The notes under the pieces were generated by a model. That model was not told the origin of the DNA. It searched no databases and saw nothing but the letters and a program-made list of their open reading frames with translations. This document shows, one piece after another, positions 10,579 through 21,616 of a stretch of 64,000 nt of DNA. The stretch covers positions 528,501-592,500 of the forward strand of contig JAWQEG010002438.1 of assembly GCA_033782935.1 (NCBI GenBank), in the 5' to 3' direction. Source of the stretch: Petrolisthes cinctipes (Eukaryota > Arthropoda > Malacostraca > Decapoda > Porcellanidae). Made by a program: the position numbers and the translations under genes. Each line of letters opens with the position of its first letter. The first letter of the stretch is position 1.

Positions 10579-11035
10579 GAGGTGCAGTAAAATTAAACAC
10601 ATGTTGTTCTTTATTACCAAGATATTTATTATTATTATGAGGTGCTGCAAAATCATACACGTGTTGTTCTTTATTACCAAGATATTTACTACGATGGAAG
10701 GAAAGTGTTGGTGGATATTTGATTGTGGCTGTACATACCGTATTGTCATCATCAGTACAGTACATGAGACCATTATAACTTTTAACTTTTACTATGAGGA
10801 GAAGTCACGTATTTTAGAATCAATAATTTCCTGCTTTCGTTCGTAGCTTGAGAAAGTCTAAAAAAAATCAGGATTGACTTTAATTCATTATATACTTACC
10901 TTAATTGTTGTCTGAAAACCTAAAGCCAATATTTCAGTCTGGGGCCAAGGAAAATATTTATGTAATACTCCATCCTAACAGAATCAAATAAGTCTACAGA
11001 TTACAGTACTGTTTTGTTAACCTTTAAATTTGGGG

Positions 11036-12265
11036 TGGGTAGAAAGCCTGTCCCCTATTCCCGCACCCCCCTAATCTCCCCCAATCCTGTCCCCATACTC
11101 CCGCACCAACCAAACCCCTCCCAAGCCTGTCCCCCTACTCCCACACCCCCCTAAGCCTGTCCCCCTATTTCCGCACCCCCCCAAAAAAAAAACCCAAGCT
11201 TGTCCCCCTACTCCCGCACCAACCAACCCCCCCCCCAAGCATGTTCTCTACTCCCGCACCCCACAAGACCCCCCCCCAAGCCTGTCTCCCTATTCCCGCA
11301 AACCCCCAAAACCCCCCAAGCCTGTCCTCTACTCTCGCACCAACCAAACCACCCCCCAGCCTGTCCCCATACTCCCGCACCAACCAAACCCCCCCCCAAG
11401 CCTGTCCTCTACTTCCGCACCCCCCTAACCCCCCCAAAACCCCCCCCATACTCCCGCACCCCCCAAAACCCCCACAAGCCTGTCCTCCTACTCCTGCACC
11501 CCCCAAAACCCCCACAAGCCTGTCCCCCTACTCCAGCATCCCCCTAAACCCCCCCAAGCCTGTCCCAATACTCCCGCACCAACCAACCCCCCCCCAAGCC
11601 GGTCCCCTACTCCCTCACCCCCCAAACCCCCCCACTAAGCCCGTCCTCTACTCCCGCACCCCCCTAAGCCCCCCCAAGCCTGTCCCCCTATTCCTGCACC
11701 CCCTTAATTCAACTTATCTGATATCAGTAAGTCTGTTTTATTAACCTTTAAAATTTATATGGGTTAAAATAATTACTCCAACTCCATTTTTTTTCCGACC
11801 CTATCTTTTCACCATATGTTAAATTCACACAGGTTAATTAAGGGGGTGTGTGGGAATAGGGGGATAGGCTTTGGAGGAGGGGGGGTTGGGGGTTGTGAGA
11901 ATAGGGGGATAGGCTTTGGGGGGGGGTTGGGGGTTGCGAGAATAGGGGGATAGGCTTTGGGGGGGGGGTGCGGAAATAGGGGGATAGGCTTTGGAGGGGG
12001 GGAGGGTTGGGGGTTGCGGGAATAGGGGGATAGGCTTTGGGGGGGGGTGCAGGAATAGGGGGACAGGCTTGGGGTGGGTAGAAAGCCTGTCCCCTATTCC
12101 CACACACCCCAAACCCCTTCCAAGCCTGTCCCCCTACTCCCCCCCAAGCCTGTCCTCTACTCCCGCACCCCCCTAAGCTTGTCCCCCTATTCCCGCACCC
12201 CCCTAACCCTCCCCCCCCCCTACTCCCGCACCCCCCAACCCCCCCCCAAGCTTGTCCCCCTTGTG
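11036..12265. repeat. GC-rich minisatellite in copy 2
   Basis: Second copy of the strand-switching CCAAGCCTGTCCCC array: C-rich to about 11705, LINE-B bases, G-rich about 11841-12078, then C-rich. The G-rich part is much shorter here than in copy 1 (about 240 versus 510 bp), so the array has changed length since the duplication. Confidence 0.9.
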
Positions 12266-12521
12266 TTAAATTCACACAGGTTAAACACATCATTTTTTTT
12301 ATTTTTATTAAGAAACTAACATGTTGTGTAACTTATTGTATAACATTTAGGTTAATTTAGATACAATACCATCTACATTATTTTTGAGTATATCATATTT
12401 ATGTTTTCATTTAAGTATATTTTCCCTAATTGATATCTCTCTTTTTTTTTTTTTTTTTTAGTATATCATATTTATGTTTTAATTTAAGTATATTTTCCCT
12501 AGCTGATATCTCTCTCTTTTT

Positions 12522-12565
<44 letters not shown>

Positions 12566-12620
12566 TGGTTTTTTTTTTAAGTTTTCATTTCTGTATATTT
12601 TCCATAGTTGATCTCTCTCT

Positions 12621-12657
<37 letters not shown>

Positions 12658-12904
12658 AAGTTTTCATTTCTGTATATTTTCCATAGTTGATCACTCTCTC
12701 TTTTTTTTTTTTTGTGTGTGTGTGTGTGTGTGTGTGTCATAAGGCTGCTGGCCCTATATAACCCAGGGAAAGAGAGGTAAACTATTCATTCGTGTGTTTC
12801 CCTTCAACACACACACACTCATACAGACACACACACACACATCAGAAACAAGAGAAGAAAAAGAAGCGACATGAAGATTGTAGCTGTATTTACTGTGTCA
12901 GGGG

Positions 12905-13470
12905 GGGCCCAGTGGGGCTGACTTTATTCTCTGTGAATATTAGTTATCCCCCACAGGGCTAGAATAAAGATTGTTGTAGGATCTGGTCACTTTCTAGTGG
13001 ATTTGACGAGATCTGCCCACATGGATTAAAAATCCACGTGAGGTGTACTGCAACCGGAGGCCTTTTTTTTTTTTTTTTCCACTGCTGTGTGGACAGCCAG
13101 CACACGGTGGTGCATTTCCCTTTGCATGCAGCAGTGTAAACTCCCTCCCCTTATGGTCCCTTCAGGGCTGGTCTCATGGAAGGTACGGCCCCACTTGTAG
13201 CTCTTGTGGTAACGTGGACTTGGGCCCACAGCACTGGCTGTGGGATCAAAGCCTTCCCCCCAATCTCCCTGGCGGTCGGAGGCCCCCAGACTCCCTGGTC
13301 CAGTAAGCTCTGGTCCCATTTCCTTGGGATGTGCTTCGGTAGCCCAGGCATATAGGGCCAGCCCCTCCTTTATTTTAATTTGTTTTTTCACTGCGACCAG
13401 AGTGTACCAGGGGTCTGTGGGGCAGGAGGCCATTCTGCCCTGGGAGAACATCAACAACAACAACAACAAC
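12905..13470 (+). mobile_element. SINE-like retroposon (copy 2)
   Basis: Same element and same target position as 2885-3454, carried along by the block duplication; it retains the internal poly-T, the (CAA)n tail and the GTGTCAGGGG flanks. Confidence 0.72.
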
Positions 13471-13475
13471 CGTGT

Positions 13476-16400
13476 CAGGGGTGGGATCTTCAAAGCATCG
13501 TAACCGCAGTTATGATTCTCGTAGCGCCATATTTGCTCGTAAGTTGTTCATAACCGCTACGATCGTATCTTCAAAGCCTCGTAAGGGAGTTTCCGTCCGC
13601 CATTATGCGCCATATTTGCTCGTAGTGCTACAAGAACTGAAAAGCACCCTTTAGGCTGATAGCAGGGTCGCGTAGTCGATAAACAACCCGTAAATAGTGA
13701 GATTTGAGTTTATTTACACTTGGCGCGGTCGACACAGGCGACATAATGGTTGTTGTTGTTGTCACTCATCGGTAAATATAAACAAGAGGAGGGGATTCAG
13801 TGAGCAGCTTAGGAGAATGGAGCTGCAAGTGTCAATTTAAACTGATGCACTGTGAAATAGAAAGTTACAAATACTTTTTTGTGTATCATTACTTTTGGAG
13901 TGTTTAAGAATAATAGGATATAATGGTGACTTACTAATTGCAGGAAAGTGGCTTCCAGTTACCTGCAAACAAAGTAGAAATTCTTCATTGCATAGTTAGA
14001 CTTAATTTAATCCATGTAGTATGAGTCTTTAATCCATAGTCCTTTGCATGAAGTGGATATTCTTAAGGTTGATAAACTTTCTTTATGATTGATTGACTTT
14101 CTAATGAAAATATTACAAGCACATTAATGTAATGTGTGAGCTGGTAACATTTAAATAACTGGAATTATATACCTACTGATATATACTGGAGATGTGTAAA
14201 AGGTTGACCATATTCCCGAATCTAAAGACAAAAATATGTCTCAGAATTAACTAATGCAAATATTATCATGTTGTAAAAGTCTCAATAACATGTACCGTAC
14301 ATGAACCTTTCCAACCAATTCAATTCATTTTATTGAACAGTATAATTTAATACATAATTTTCACCTGTTCTCATATTACATCATACTTGTATTTTTCTAA
14401 AATAAATGCTTTTCAACAGCATATAACAAATATGTGACTGGTATTGGTTTTTCTTAATGTTTTAATTATAGACTATAAAAAAACCTACATTTATTTATAT
14501 ATGACACCTGTAAAGTTTACAGAAATCCATGATACCTCCCTAGCTATTTGTACTATTAGTTTCCTGCATTATCACAGTTCATTACATTATATATACCTGA
14601 GTAAAAACCTGCAAATTTATGATATTGGAAAGCTGTTTGAACTCATGTACTTTCCAACAATGACTGAAAACAAAAAACACCAATTCCTTAATGACTACAG
14701 TACTTGTTTGGCACTCTTCACATTGCTTGGACATATCACAAATATGGCAGAGAAATTATTAAAATACAATAAGATTAAAGCCACAGTACGGCATAAGTAT
14801 ATCCTTATAGTTAATCTTCGAACCTTGATATGTAAATAAAACTAAGACATTAATATTATTAGCCAAAGATAAGAATGCATGAAACAAAAAGTTTATTTTA
14901 CTCAAAGAATAATAAATCTAACATGATATGTGAATGTTAAAAGCTATATTTGAAAGACAAAATATATAATGAAAATAAATAATGTAATTTCTTAAAAAAC
15001 ATAAGCAGAAGTTAACAATAATTTAGATTGAAACCTACACACAAACCACACAACTAAAAACATACTTGCACACTAATAACTCTGTCACAAAATATAACAC
15101 AACTTAAACCACACTAATCATTAAAAAAAAAATCACACACACACAACAAAACACACTTGAAAACAAATCACCTTTTCACGATAGGCTTTTTAATGTTCAC
15201 CAAAGTTTCTGATATTGTGGCTATATTTTCTGCAAGATCCATCCAAATATCCCTTATAGTCTTATGGACAACTAGTATATCTGGAGCTAGTGTAGCTTCC
15301 AGATGAGCTGTCACACCTCCAGCTGACCTAGAGGAAGGGCGACTTGAGGCTACAGAGCTGTGGTACGAATGCTCCTCACTTGGTGGTAGGTTCTACCAGC
15401 TTCGGCAAGCTGTCGCCAGTCAAAACCCTAACAGTCTTCCACTGTAACTGGCCCGAAGTCCTGCCAACTTGGCCCAGGTCTAGGTGAAGGGGCCCTTGAT
15501 GGCAGTCCTGGGTCATCCACATCACCTTATTATGAAATTATGAAAATTAGCAACTTTCATATAATTTTAGAGAAATATTAAGGATTATCGATATGAATTA
15601 AAATTGTAAAGTCACTCTTAAAGAAAGCAGTATATAATTAGTCATACATATAAGTACAGCAGCAGTACTGCAATTTTTACTTGGTTAAAGTACTCATATG
15701 ATACATATGGAATCCAACAAAGCATCACAAATTTAGTTTTGATTAACATGGCTCCAATTTTTACGACTACATGAACTGCTAACAGGAGTTATTTATATGA
15801 TACACAAAATGTATAAATCACTATGTACTTGACTCCTGTATATTGGGTCATCACTGTACATGTACCGTATTTACTGAAGGTATGGATATATGAGAACATC
15901 TTGTATATTTGTTCCTAGGACTAAGGCCTTATGATTTGCACTGTTTAACTTTGAATGGAATTGAGAGGTAATGCTGCTCAAAATGTATGTTTTATATATA
16001 TAAACTCTCAATGTAATTACTTCACATAGTGCCAATGAGGGAAGATTTCCATATTACTAGCCTAGATGAACAGCAGGATATTTTTTACTGTTATATACTG
16101 TACATACTGCCTGGGTCTTGGAGTCCACAGAAATACCCGACACTTGCACTTCTTTAATGACTTGAGCCATAGCCTCTTCTATGTGGGTGAATGTCTTTGT
16201 GTCACTAGTGTCACCACCTGAAATATAACGAAAAATGGTACATAATTCAATAACAAAGCAGAACCAAGCAGAATAAATTACAATACCTGGTTATCGTATT
16301 AAAATGGTACTGTATCTAAATCAGGCAATGGACACTCCCCCCCTCCCCATCCTTCAACCCATGTGTGCCCATGCCAACAGCCGAATCCACAATATAAATA

Positions 16401-17640
16401 ATGCTTATATATTTTAGGTAAATATTGAATGAATTACCGTTATTGGGTACGGTTTTTCTACCTTCATTACCTATTTATTTAGATCATTCTAAGACTATTT
16501 TCTTCTATGGCATTTCCTCCGCAAATGCCCCATTTCCAAGATATTCAAATGGGGCATTTTGATATTAGCCTGACCTTACCTAACCTAACCTAGACCGCAT
16601 CAGACTACCGGGACCTAACCTGGGCAGACTACCGGGACCTAACCTGGGCAGACTACCGGGACCTAACCTGGCCAAACTACTGGGAAATAACCGAGGTAAA
16701 GTACAGGAAATGACAGGGTCAAAATACTGGGACCTAGCCGGATCTGGCAACACTGCTACAAAACGGTAATTCTTTCAATAAATACCATATTTTATTTCCT
16801 TGATCTGTCTTTCAATAAAACTGTTTGAAGTCTTAGTTATTATATTGCACTTGCCAGATTTCACTACATACGGTATATTTCTGCCTGTTACTTGGTAATG
16901 GCAATCAATTGTACAGATTTTGAGATTAATATAGAAACTACTGTAGGTAGGTGTAAAGGAAATAAAACAGTGACAGTAGAAGTTAAAATAATATAATGTC
17001 CTCCCAGTCAATGTCTTTGATTTATTTTCATGACAACCAGCTACTAGTAAACTATTTGTATCATGCTGTTCTTGATTTACAGTACGTAACCTAACCTATC
17101 TTAAACTAAACTAGCCAAACCTAACCTAACCAAAAATCTATATATAATATACCAGTGATTGGCGTGATATTAAAAATATGCCCGGGGGGGGGGGGGGCAG
17201 CTGCCTTATCTCCACTGTTGTGTTAAATGTTTATCAACAAAGTATAATAATTCACTTACCTGTCTTTTGCTGTTAATTCCTGTCTGATGTAACTTGGTGA
17301 CGACTGTGTCATCTCTATCAGCTGGTGATGAGACAATGTTTATTTGTTGACATTGTAATACTACGTTATGATTGGCTTACAGTACCAAGGACATATTGTT
17401 TCCTTCATTGTGATTGGCTGAGAGCCAGTCAGCTGGGTGGCGGTATGAACAAAACACACGGAACGAAACGGGCAGCGACGCTCGCTACGAGGCTATCATC
17501 GTGAGCTACGATGGAGGTTATGAAGCTTTGGAGATACCAACTTATGATCCTCGTAAGCCACGATCAAATATGGCGGCTACGAGATAGTAAAGGTGATCGT
17601 AGCGCCACCAACTTACGATGCTTTGAAGATCCCACCCCTG
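13476..17640. mobile_element. Degenerate DNA transposon (copy 2)
   Basis: Same ends and interior as 3461-7591. The unrecognised ORF is longer here (14444-14839). The minus-strand exon relics are at about 15170-15520 and 16112-16223. Similarity between the two blocks stops at its outer right end. Confidence 0.68.
16417..16786. mobile_element. MITE with 8-bp target duplication (copy 2)
   Basis: Same insertion as 6403-6748, with ATATTTTA on both sides and one additional 24-bp ACCGGGACCTAACCTGG-type unit inside. Confidence 0.8.
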
Positions 17641-17836
17641 TATCATATCAAAATACAATCATACAACACCTTATGTCAACTCAACCCCCTCAATTATTAT
17701 TATGAGGTGCAGCAAAATCATACACGAGTTGTTCTTTATTACCAAGATATTTACAACGATGGAAGGAAAATGTAGTCGGTTATTTCATTGTGACTGTACA
17801 TGAGATCTCGGTACTATAGTTTGTATTGTATATCAG

Positions 17837-18014
17837 GTTGACTACATGGAAGCACTGAACAGACTCCACCAGACAGTTCTAAGAGCACACAAAGTCAACC
17901 CACACCTCAAGTTTGAAGTTTTTATACACAAAGTGGACGGCCTCTCTGATGACATCAAGTTTGAAACACAACGAGACATTCACCAACGTGCCAATGATAA
18001 ACTTAGTAATTCAG
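17837..18014 (+). CDS. RRAGC: RagC/RagD exon (after the G domain)
   Basis: Acceptor GTATATCAG, donor ATTCAG/GTAAGG. Encodes [20 protein letters not shown], then [19 protein letters not shown] and a helix ending RANDKLSNS. The HKVDGLSDD stretch holds the G4-like base-recognition motif (HKxD) of RagC/D proteins. By family order this exon directly follows the P-loop and switch exons, which are missing here. The final Gly codon is split one base before the intron and continues correctly in the exon at 18421. Confidence 0.93.
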
Positions 18015-18103
18015 GTAAGGAATGTGTTTATTCGATGATTAACCTTTATGTTATCTTTGAAGACGTGATGAGTGAGGCGATACGACTTTTGCCGCCGACT
18101 GTA

Positions 18104-18314
18104 CAGCCGAGCCCGAAAATTCGCGACCAAGTACTTAGATATTTATGCCATTTGAGCTGATAATATTTATTTGGGGAGGAATCAGAGTAGGTGGAACATA
18201 GTAAAGGGACATGATACAATCTTTCACCTACAATGACACCTTCCCCACACAGTGTTACCAGCTCAGATGACATAAACATCTAAGTACGTGGTCGCGAATT
18301 TTCGGGCTCGGCTG
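18104..18314. mobile_element. MITE with TA target, in a RagC intron
   Basis: A 211-bp element with long inverted ends (about 55 bp, starting CAGCCGAGCCCGAAAATTCG) flanked by TA on both sides (18102-18103 and 18315-18316). The TA target fits a Tc1/mariner-type MITE. It lies about 90 bases after a splice donor. Confidence 0.85.
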
Positions 18315-18420
18315 TACCTCCAGTCATAATTATAAGAGTCTGGTTCCAGTATGCTGTAGCCAAAATTGTTGTCCTTCCATAATTATTCATTTAGCCAATA
18401 ATAATTTGTTTATATTTCAG

Positions 18421-18711
18421 GTATGGAACAAATCCACCTCAGCTTCTACTTAAGGACCATGGGATCGTGTATGAAAATTGGAGGCTTCTGAATTCTCCTG
18501 ATCATGCCACGAAACAAGCTCCTTCCAAATAGGTGTGTGTGTTTCGTGGCAATATTTGAAGGACTCGCTAACCTCCATTTTTCTGACTACATCACAGGGT
18601 CCCTTAACATCCATCTATGACCACAGTATATTTGAGGCCTTCAGTAAAGTTGTCCAGAAATTGATACCTCAGCTGCCCACACTTGAAAACCTATTAAATA
18701 TCTTCATATCT
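18421..18711 (+). pseudogene. RRAGC: RagC/RagD exon interrupted by a TTAA MITE
   Basis: Acceptor TATATTTCAG, donor CATATCT/GTGAGT. The exon starts GMEQIHLSFYL, breaks, and resumes [19 protein letters not shown] then [16 protein letters not shown]. Removing 18454-18607 rejoins TTA ACA TCC ATC in frame and restores the unbroken family order SFYL-TSIYDH. As it stands, reading through meets a stop within the insert. The family match is very strong, so the break is an insertion, not an exon boundary. Confidence 0.88.
18454..18603. mobile_element. Palindromic MITE with TTAA duplication in a coding exon
   Basis: 150 bp between TTAA at 18450-18453 and TTAA at 18604-18607. The two halves are imperfect inverted repeats meeting near the shared GCCACGAAAC phrase, with outer ends GGACCATGGGATC and GGGACCCTGTGATG. 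TTAA targets are used by piggyBac and Kolobok elements; the superfamily is not resolved. The insert ends with an acceptor-like tract (TTTTTCTGACTACATCACAG), but no in-frame GT partner was found. Confidence 0.82.
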
Positions 18712-18721
18712 GTGAGTTTAT

Positions 18722-19270
18722 ATTTGTTGTTGTTGTTGTTGTTGAAGTTCCTCAAGGTGTCTGGCCGAGCAGCCCCGAGCTCCTGAGGAAGGTCATGGCC
18801 TGAACCAGGCTTTCCCACAGTGCCCTCAGAGAGTGTATGTTGTGTTGTTGGCGAGTGTGGTTGTGTGTATGTTGTGTTGTTGGTGAGTGTGGTTGTGTGT
18901 GTTGCAGTCTTCAATAATGTGTTTAATAGAATGGGGTGCTGTGTTGTGTTGTTGGTGAGTGTGTTTGTGTGTGTTGCAGTCTTCAATAATGTGTTTAATA
19001 GAATGGGGTGCTGTGTTGTGTTGTTGGTGAGTGTGGTTGTGTGTGTTGCAGTCTTCAATAATGTGTTTAATAGAATGGGGTGCTGTGTTGTGTTGTTGGT
19101 GAGTGTGTTTGTGTGTGTTGCAGTCTTCAATAATGTGTTTAATAGAATGGGGTGCTGTGTTGCATCCCGGACAGGCATCCGCAAGGGCTCCATTCAGCCT
19201 CTTCTGATATGTCAGAAGGGCCGGGTTGTTGTATACACCTTGTTATGGACAGTTGTGGACAATAATTCCT
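18722..19270 (-). mobile_element. SINE-like retroposon split by a 69-bp minisatellite
   Basis: A minus-strand retroposon with a (CAA)n tail (18722-18742) and a GC-rich body (18743-18830, resuming 19165-19265). Between the two parts lie about four to five 69-bp units (18820-19165) containing GTGTGTTGCAGTCTTC, which looks like a splice acceptor repeated several times. The plus-strand frame through the array is open because 69 is a multiple of three. Located in a RagC intron. Confidence 0.65.
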
Positions 19271-19880
19271 TGTCACATTTGAGGAGCTGAGGAGTAAAAT
19301 GGTGTAACCCACAAATCAGCCATATTTGAGTTACCCTCTGATGATTAAAAAAAAAAAATAATAATAATATATGTACCAAAAAATCATATTATCCTCTCTT
19401 CCAAAATGTTCAAATGGTATATCTTAATTAGGTATTTAAACTATTCCTCTACTTTAACCCATTTTTTGGTTAGGGCCTTTTACATTGCAACTTCTCATTT
19501 GTCAAACTTCCAATTGCAAATGAAATAGGAAGGGCAGTCAATGAAGTGTGGACTCTTACAAACGCCACAGAAACTCTACAGACAAACCCATCCCATACTT
19601 CACTCTCGTTCTCACCAGTTAAATATTAATTGTATTTTGTATTTTATGACCTAGATCCATGAAAAGTTATAATAACTTTTTGTTTTCATAATGCCCAATC
19701 ATCCTGTAAAGTTTGATTAAATTCTATTTGTAACTAATTGAAGAATAAGAAAACAGACACAAGTGCATATAAAACATTTTGCAAACTCCACAAAATTCAT
19801 TCTTATATATATATAAAATTCACTCTAATAATTAAAAAAAAAAAAAAAAAAATGGTTGTTAAAGTGAAGGATTTTGTTGT
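19270..19880. other. RagC intron, nothing recognised
   Basis: AT-rich intron sequence with poly-A runs at about 19346 and 19833. No repeat family or exon recognised. Confidence 0.5.
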
Positions 19881-19889
19881 TTTTTCCAG

Positions 19890-20032
19890 AACTCGTGTAT
19901 AGAGAAGGCGTTCCTGTTTGATGTTTTATCCAAGATCTACATTGCCACCGACTCCTCACCCGTAGACATGCAAAGCTATGAGTTGTGTTGCAAGATGATT
20001 GATGTTGTCATTGATATCTCGGACATATATGG
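19890..20032 (+). CDS. RRAGC: RagC/RagD exon (roadblock-like domain)
   Basis: Acceptor TTTTTCCAG, donor ATATGG/GTACGT. Encodes [20 protein letters not shown], then [20 protein letters not shown] and IDISDIYG. This is the highly conserved start of the C-terminal domain used for Rag heterodimerisation. Only conservative differences from the family pattern are visible, with no frameshift. Confidence 0.95.
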
Positions 20033-20039
20033 GTACGTA

Positions 20040-20440
20040 AGGCACAAGTTTTATGTATACAGTATTTTTAGTGTAAGTTAAGTTAGAATTATGTATACAG
20101 TATCTTTATATTGTAAGTTAGGTTAGAATTATGTATACAGTATCTTTATATTGTAAGTTAAGTCAGAATTATGTATACAGTATCTTTATATTGTAAGTTA
20201 GGTTAGAATTATGTATACAGTATCTTTATATTGTAAGTTAGGTTAGAATTTTATATACAGTATCTTTATATGTTATAAATTAAGTCAGAATAAATATATA
20301 CAGTATCTTTATATTGTAAGTTAAGTAAGAATTATGAATACAGTATCTATATTGTAAATTAAGTCGGAATTCTGTATAGAGTATCTCAGAGTTATGTATA
20401 CAGTATCTTTATATTGTAAGTTAAATAAGAATTATGAATA
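20040..20440. repeat. 40-bp minisatellite in a RagC intron
   Basis: About ten degenerate units of TATGTATACAGTATC plus TTTATATTGTAAGTTAGG, starting right at the splice donor. Each unit includes a GTAAGT donor-like hexamer, so the array presents repeated 5' splice-site look-alikes next to the true donor. Confidence 0.85.
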
Positions 20441-20484
20441 CCATATATTTTTGTGTTGTAAGGCCTATGTGTGTGTCAGATAAT

Positions 20485-20613
20485 GGGTGGTATGCAAGAA
20501 TATTCACGGTGTACTGTATACGATGGTGTGGTACCGATACGAAGGCTCCATAGACAAAACAACAGAGCCTCCGTGGCCATCGTATATACCATGGATGTCC
20601 TTGCATACGACCC
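20485..20613. mobile_element. Palindromic snap-back MITE, copy B
   Basis: Diverged relative of the elements at 8658 and 24492: ends GGGTGGTATGCAAGAATATT and TCCTTGCATACGACCC, inner arms around ACGATGGTGTGGTACC. Located in a RagC intron. Confidence 0.7.
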
Positions 20614-20969
20614 AGTGTTAGACCTTTCTTGTACAGTCAACAAAAAAGTACAGGAACCAACCTTACATGGAAATTAAATCAAATTATCCATAGGAAGGTT
20701 CCAATATTCTTTTTGCCAACTGTACTTGGGAAACAGTAAATAAATCTGGAGCAAATGATTCCTCTAAACTATAATTCCAGGCAACAGGATAGCATTATTT
20801 TGGCTGTATAATAATGTGTTTATACTTAGCTGAACTAATACAAAATAGGGGATGAAACAGGACCAGATGAACAAAAATAATGGTGACCCGTTGCCCAGAA
20901 TAGTTTGGACTCTCCCCACAAGATTAATTTGTAGTGGTAGCGTGTGTCATCGGATTGTATATAAGAACA

Positions 20970-21157
20970 TTACATTCTTACATACAACCCATCATTTTAT
21001 TACACTGATATATGTGTGTATTTATGACAGGAAGGGCGATGGTATACAGGTCCCATTTGACAATTACATTCTTACATACAACCCATCATTTTATTACACT
21101 GATATATGTGTGTATTTATGACAGGAAGGGCGATGGTATACAGGTCCCATTTGACAA
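20970..21157 (+). repeat. RRAGC: 94-bp tandem duplication spanning a RagC splice acceptor
   Basis: Two identical or near-identical 94-bp units (20970-21063, 21064-21157), each containing the acceptor TTTATGACAG and the first 33 bases of the next RagC exon. Two competing acceptors exist (after 21030 and after 21124). Using the first gives a frame that runs into the repeat and stops; using the second gives the correct protein. Confidence 0.93.
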
Positions 21158-21270
21158 GGGGAGTTCCAGTATCATCAAATTAAACAATGCTACTGTTCTC
21201 TACCTTAGGGAAGTGAGTCGGTTCCTCGCCCTCGTATGTATACTGAAGGAAGATAATTTTGACAAGCAGG
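21125..21270 (+). CDS. RRAGC: RagC/RagD exon (roadblock-like domain, second part)
   Basis: Acceptor TTTATGACAG, donor AGCAG/GTGAGT. Encodes KGDGIQVPFDKGSSSIIKLN, then NATVLYLREVSRFLALVCIL and KEDNFDKQ. Matches the conserved IKLNNTTVLYLKEV segment of RagC/D. The phase joins correctly with the exons on either side. Its start is duplicated (see 20970-21157). Confidence 0.95.
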
Positions 21271-21429
21271 GTGAGTATCAAACCTTCCTTCCATATTATT
21301 TATAGTGCCCATTCCACTGTGGTTTGTTTGGGTTTGTAAGCACTCTAACGAAAGAAACTGAACTGTGTAAATGACTCCTGAGTGAATTATTGGATGAATT
21401 TGATTACTCCACTATGAAACTATTTAATA

Positions 21430-21582
21430 ATTTATCTACAGTATTTTTTTTTTATTATTATTATTCCTTACTTCAAAATTGGTTGTCAAATTTTAACTTC
21501 TACCCATCTTTATTAATTTGTTTTTTTTTTTTAATATACCATACTTCAATTTCAGTTGTCAAATATATAACTTCTCACAATT

Positions 21583-21616
<34 letters not shown>

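Larger units (their letters stand above)
10133..17642 (+). repeat. Copy 2 of the large duplicated block
   Basis: Contains in the same order: LINE-A tail, 63-bp repeat (10545-10700), LINE-B relic with minisatellites (11036-12265), (TG)n, SINE (12905-13470), and DNA transposon (13476-17640) with nested MITE (16417-16786). It lies between two RagC exons. Its right border is the transposon end. Base 10133 pairs with base 1, but similarity could extend further left since copy 1 is cut by the window. Confidence 0.93.

Noticed and set aside
18454..18607. Ordinary intron between SFYL and TSIYDH
   Set aside because: Ends are TTAA/GG and CCC/TTAA, not GT-AG, and the two halves are inverted repeats; nearby GT donors break the frame.
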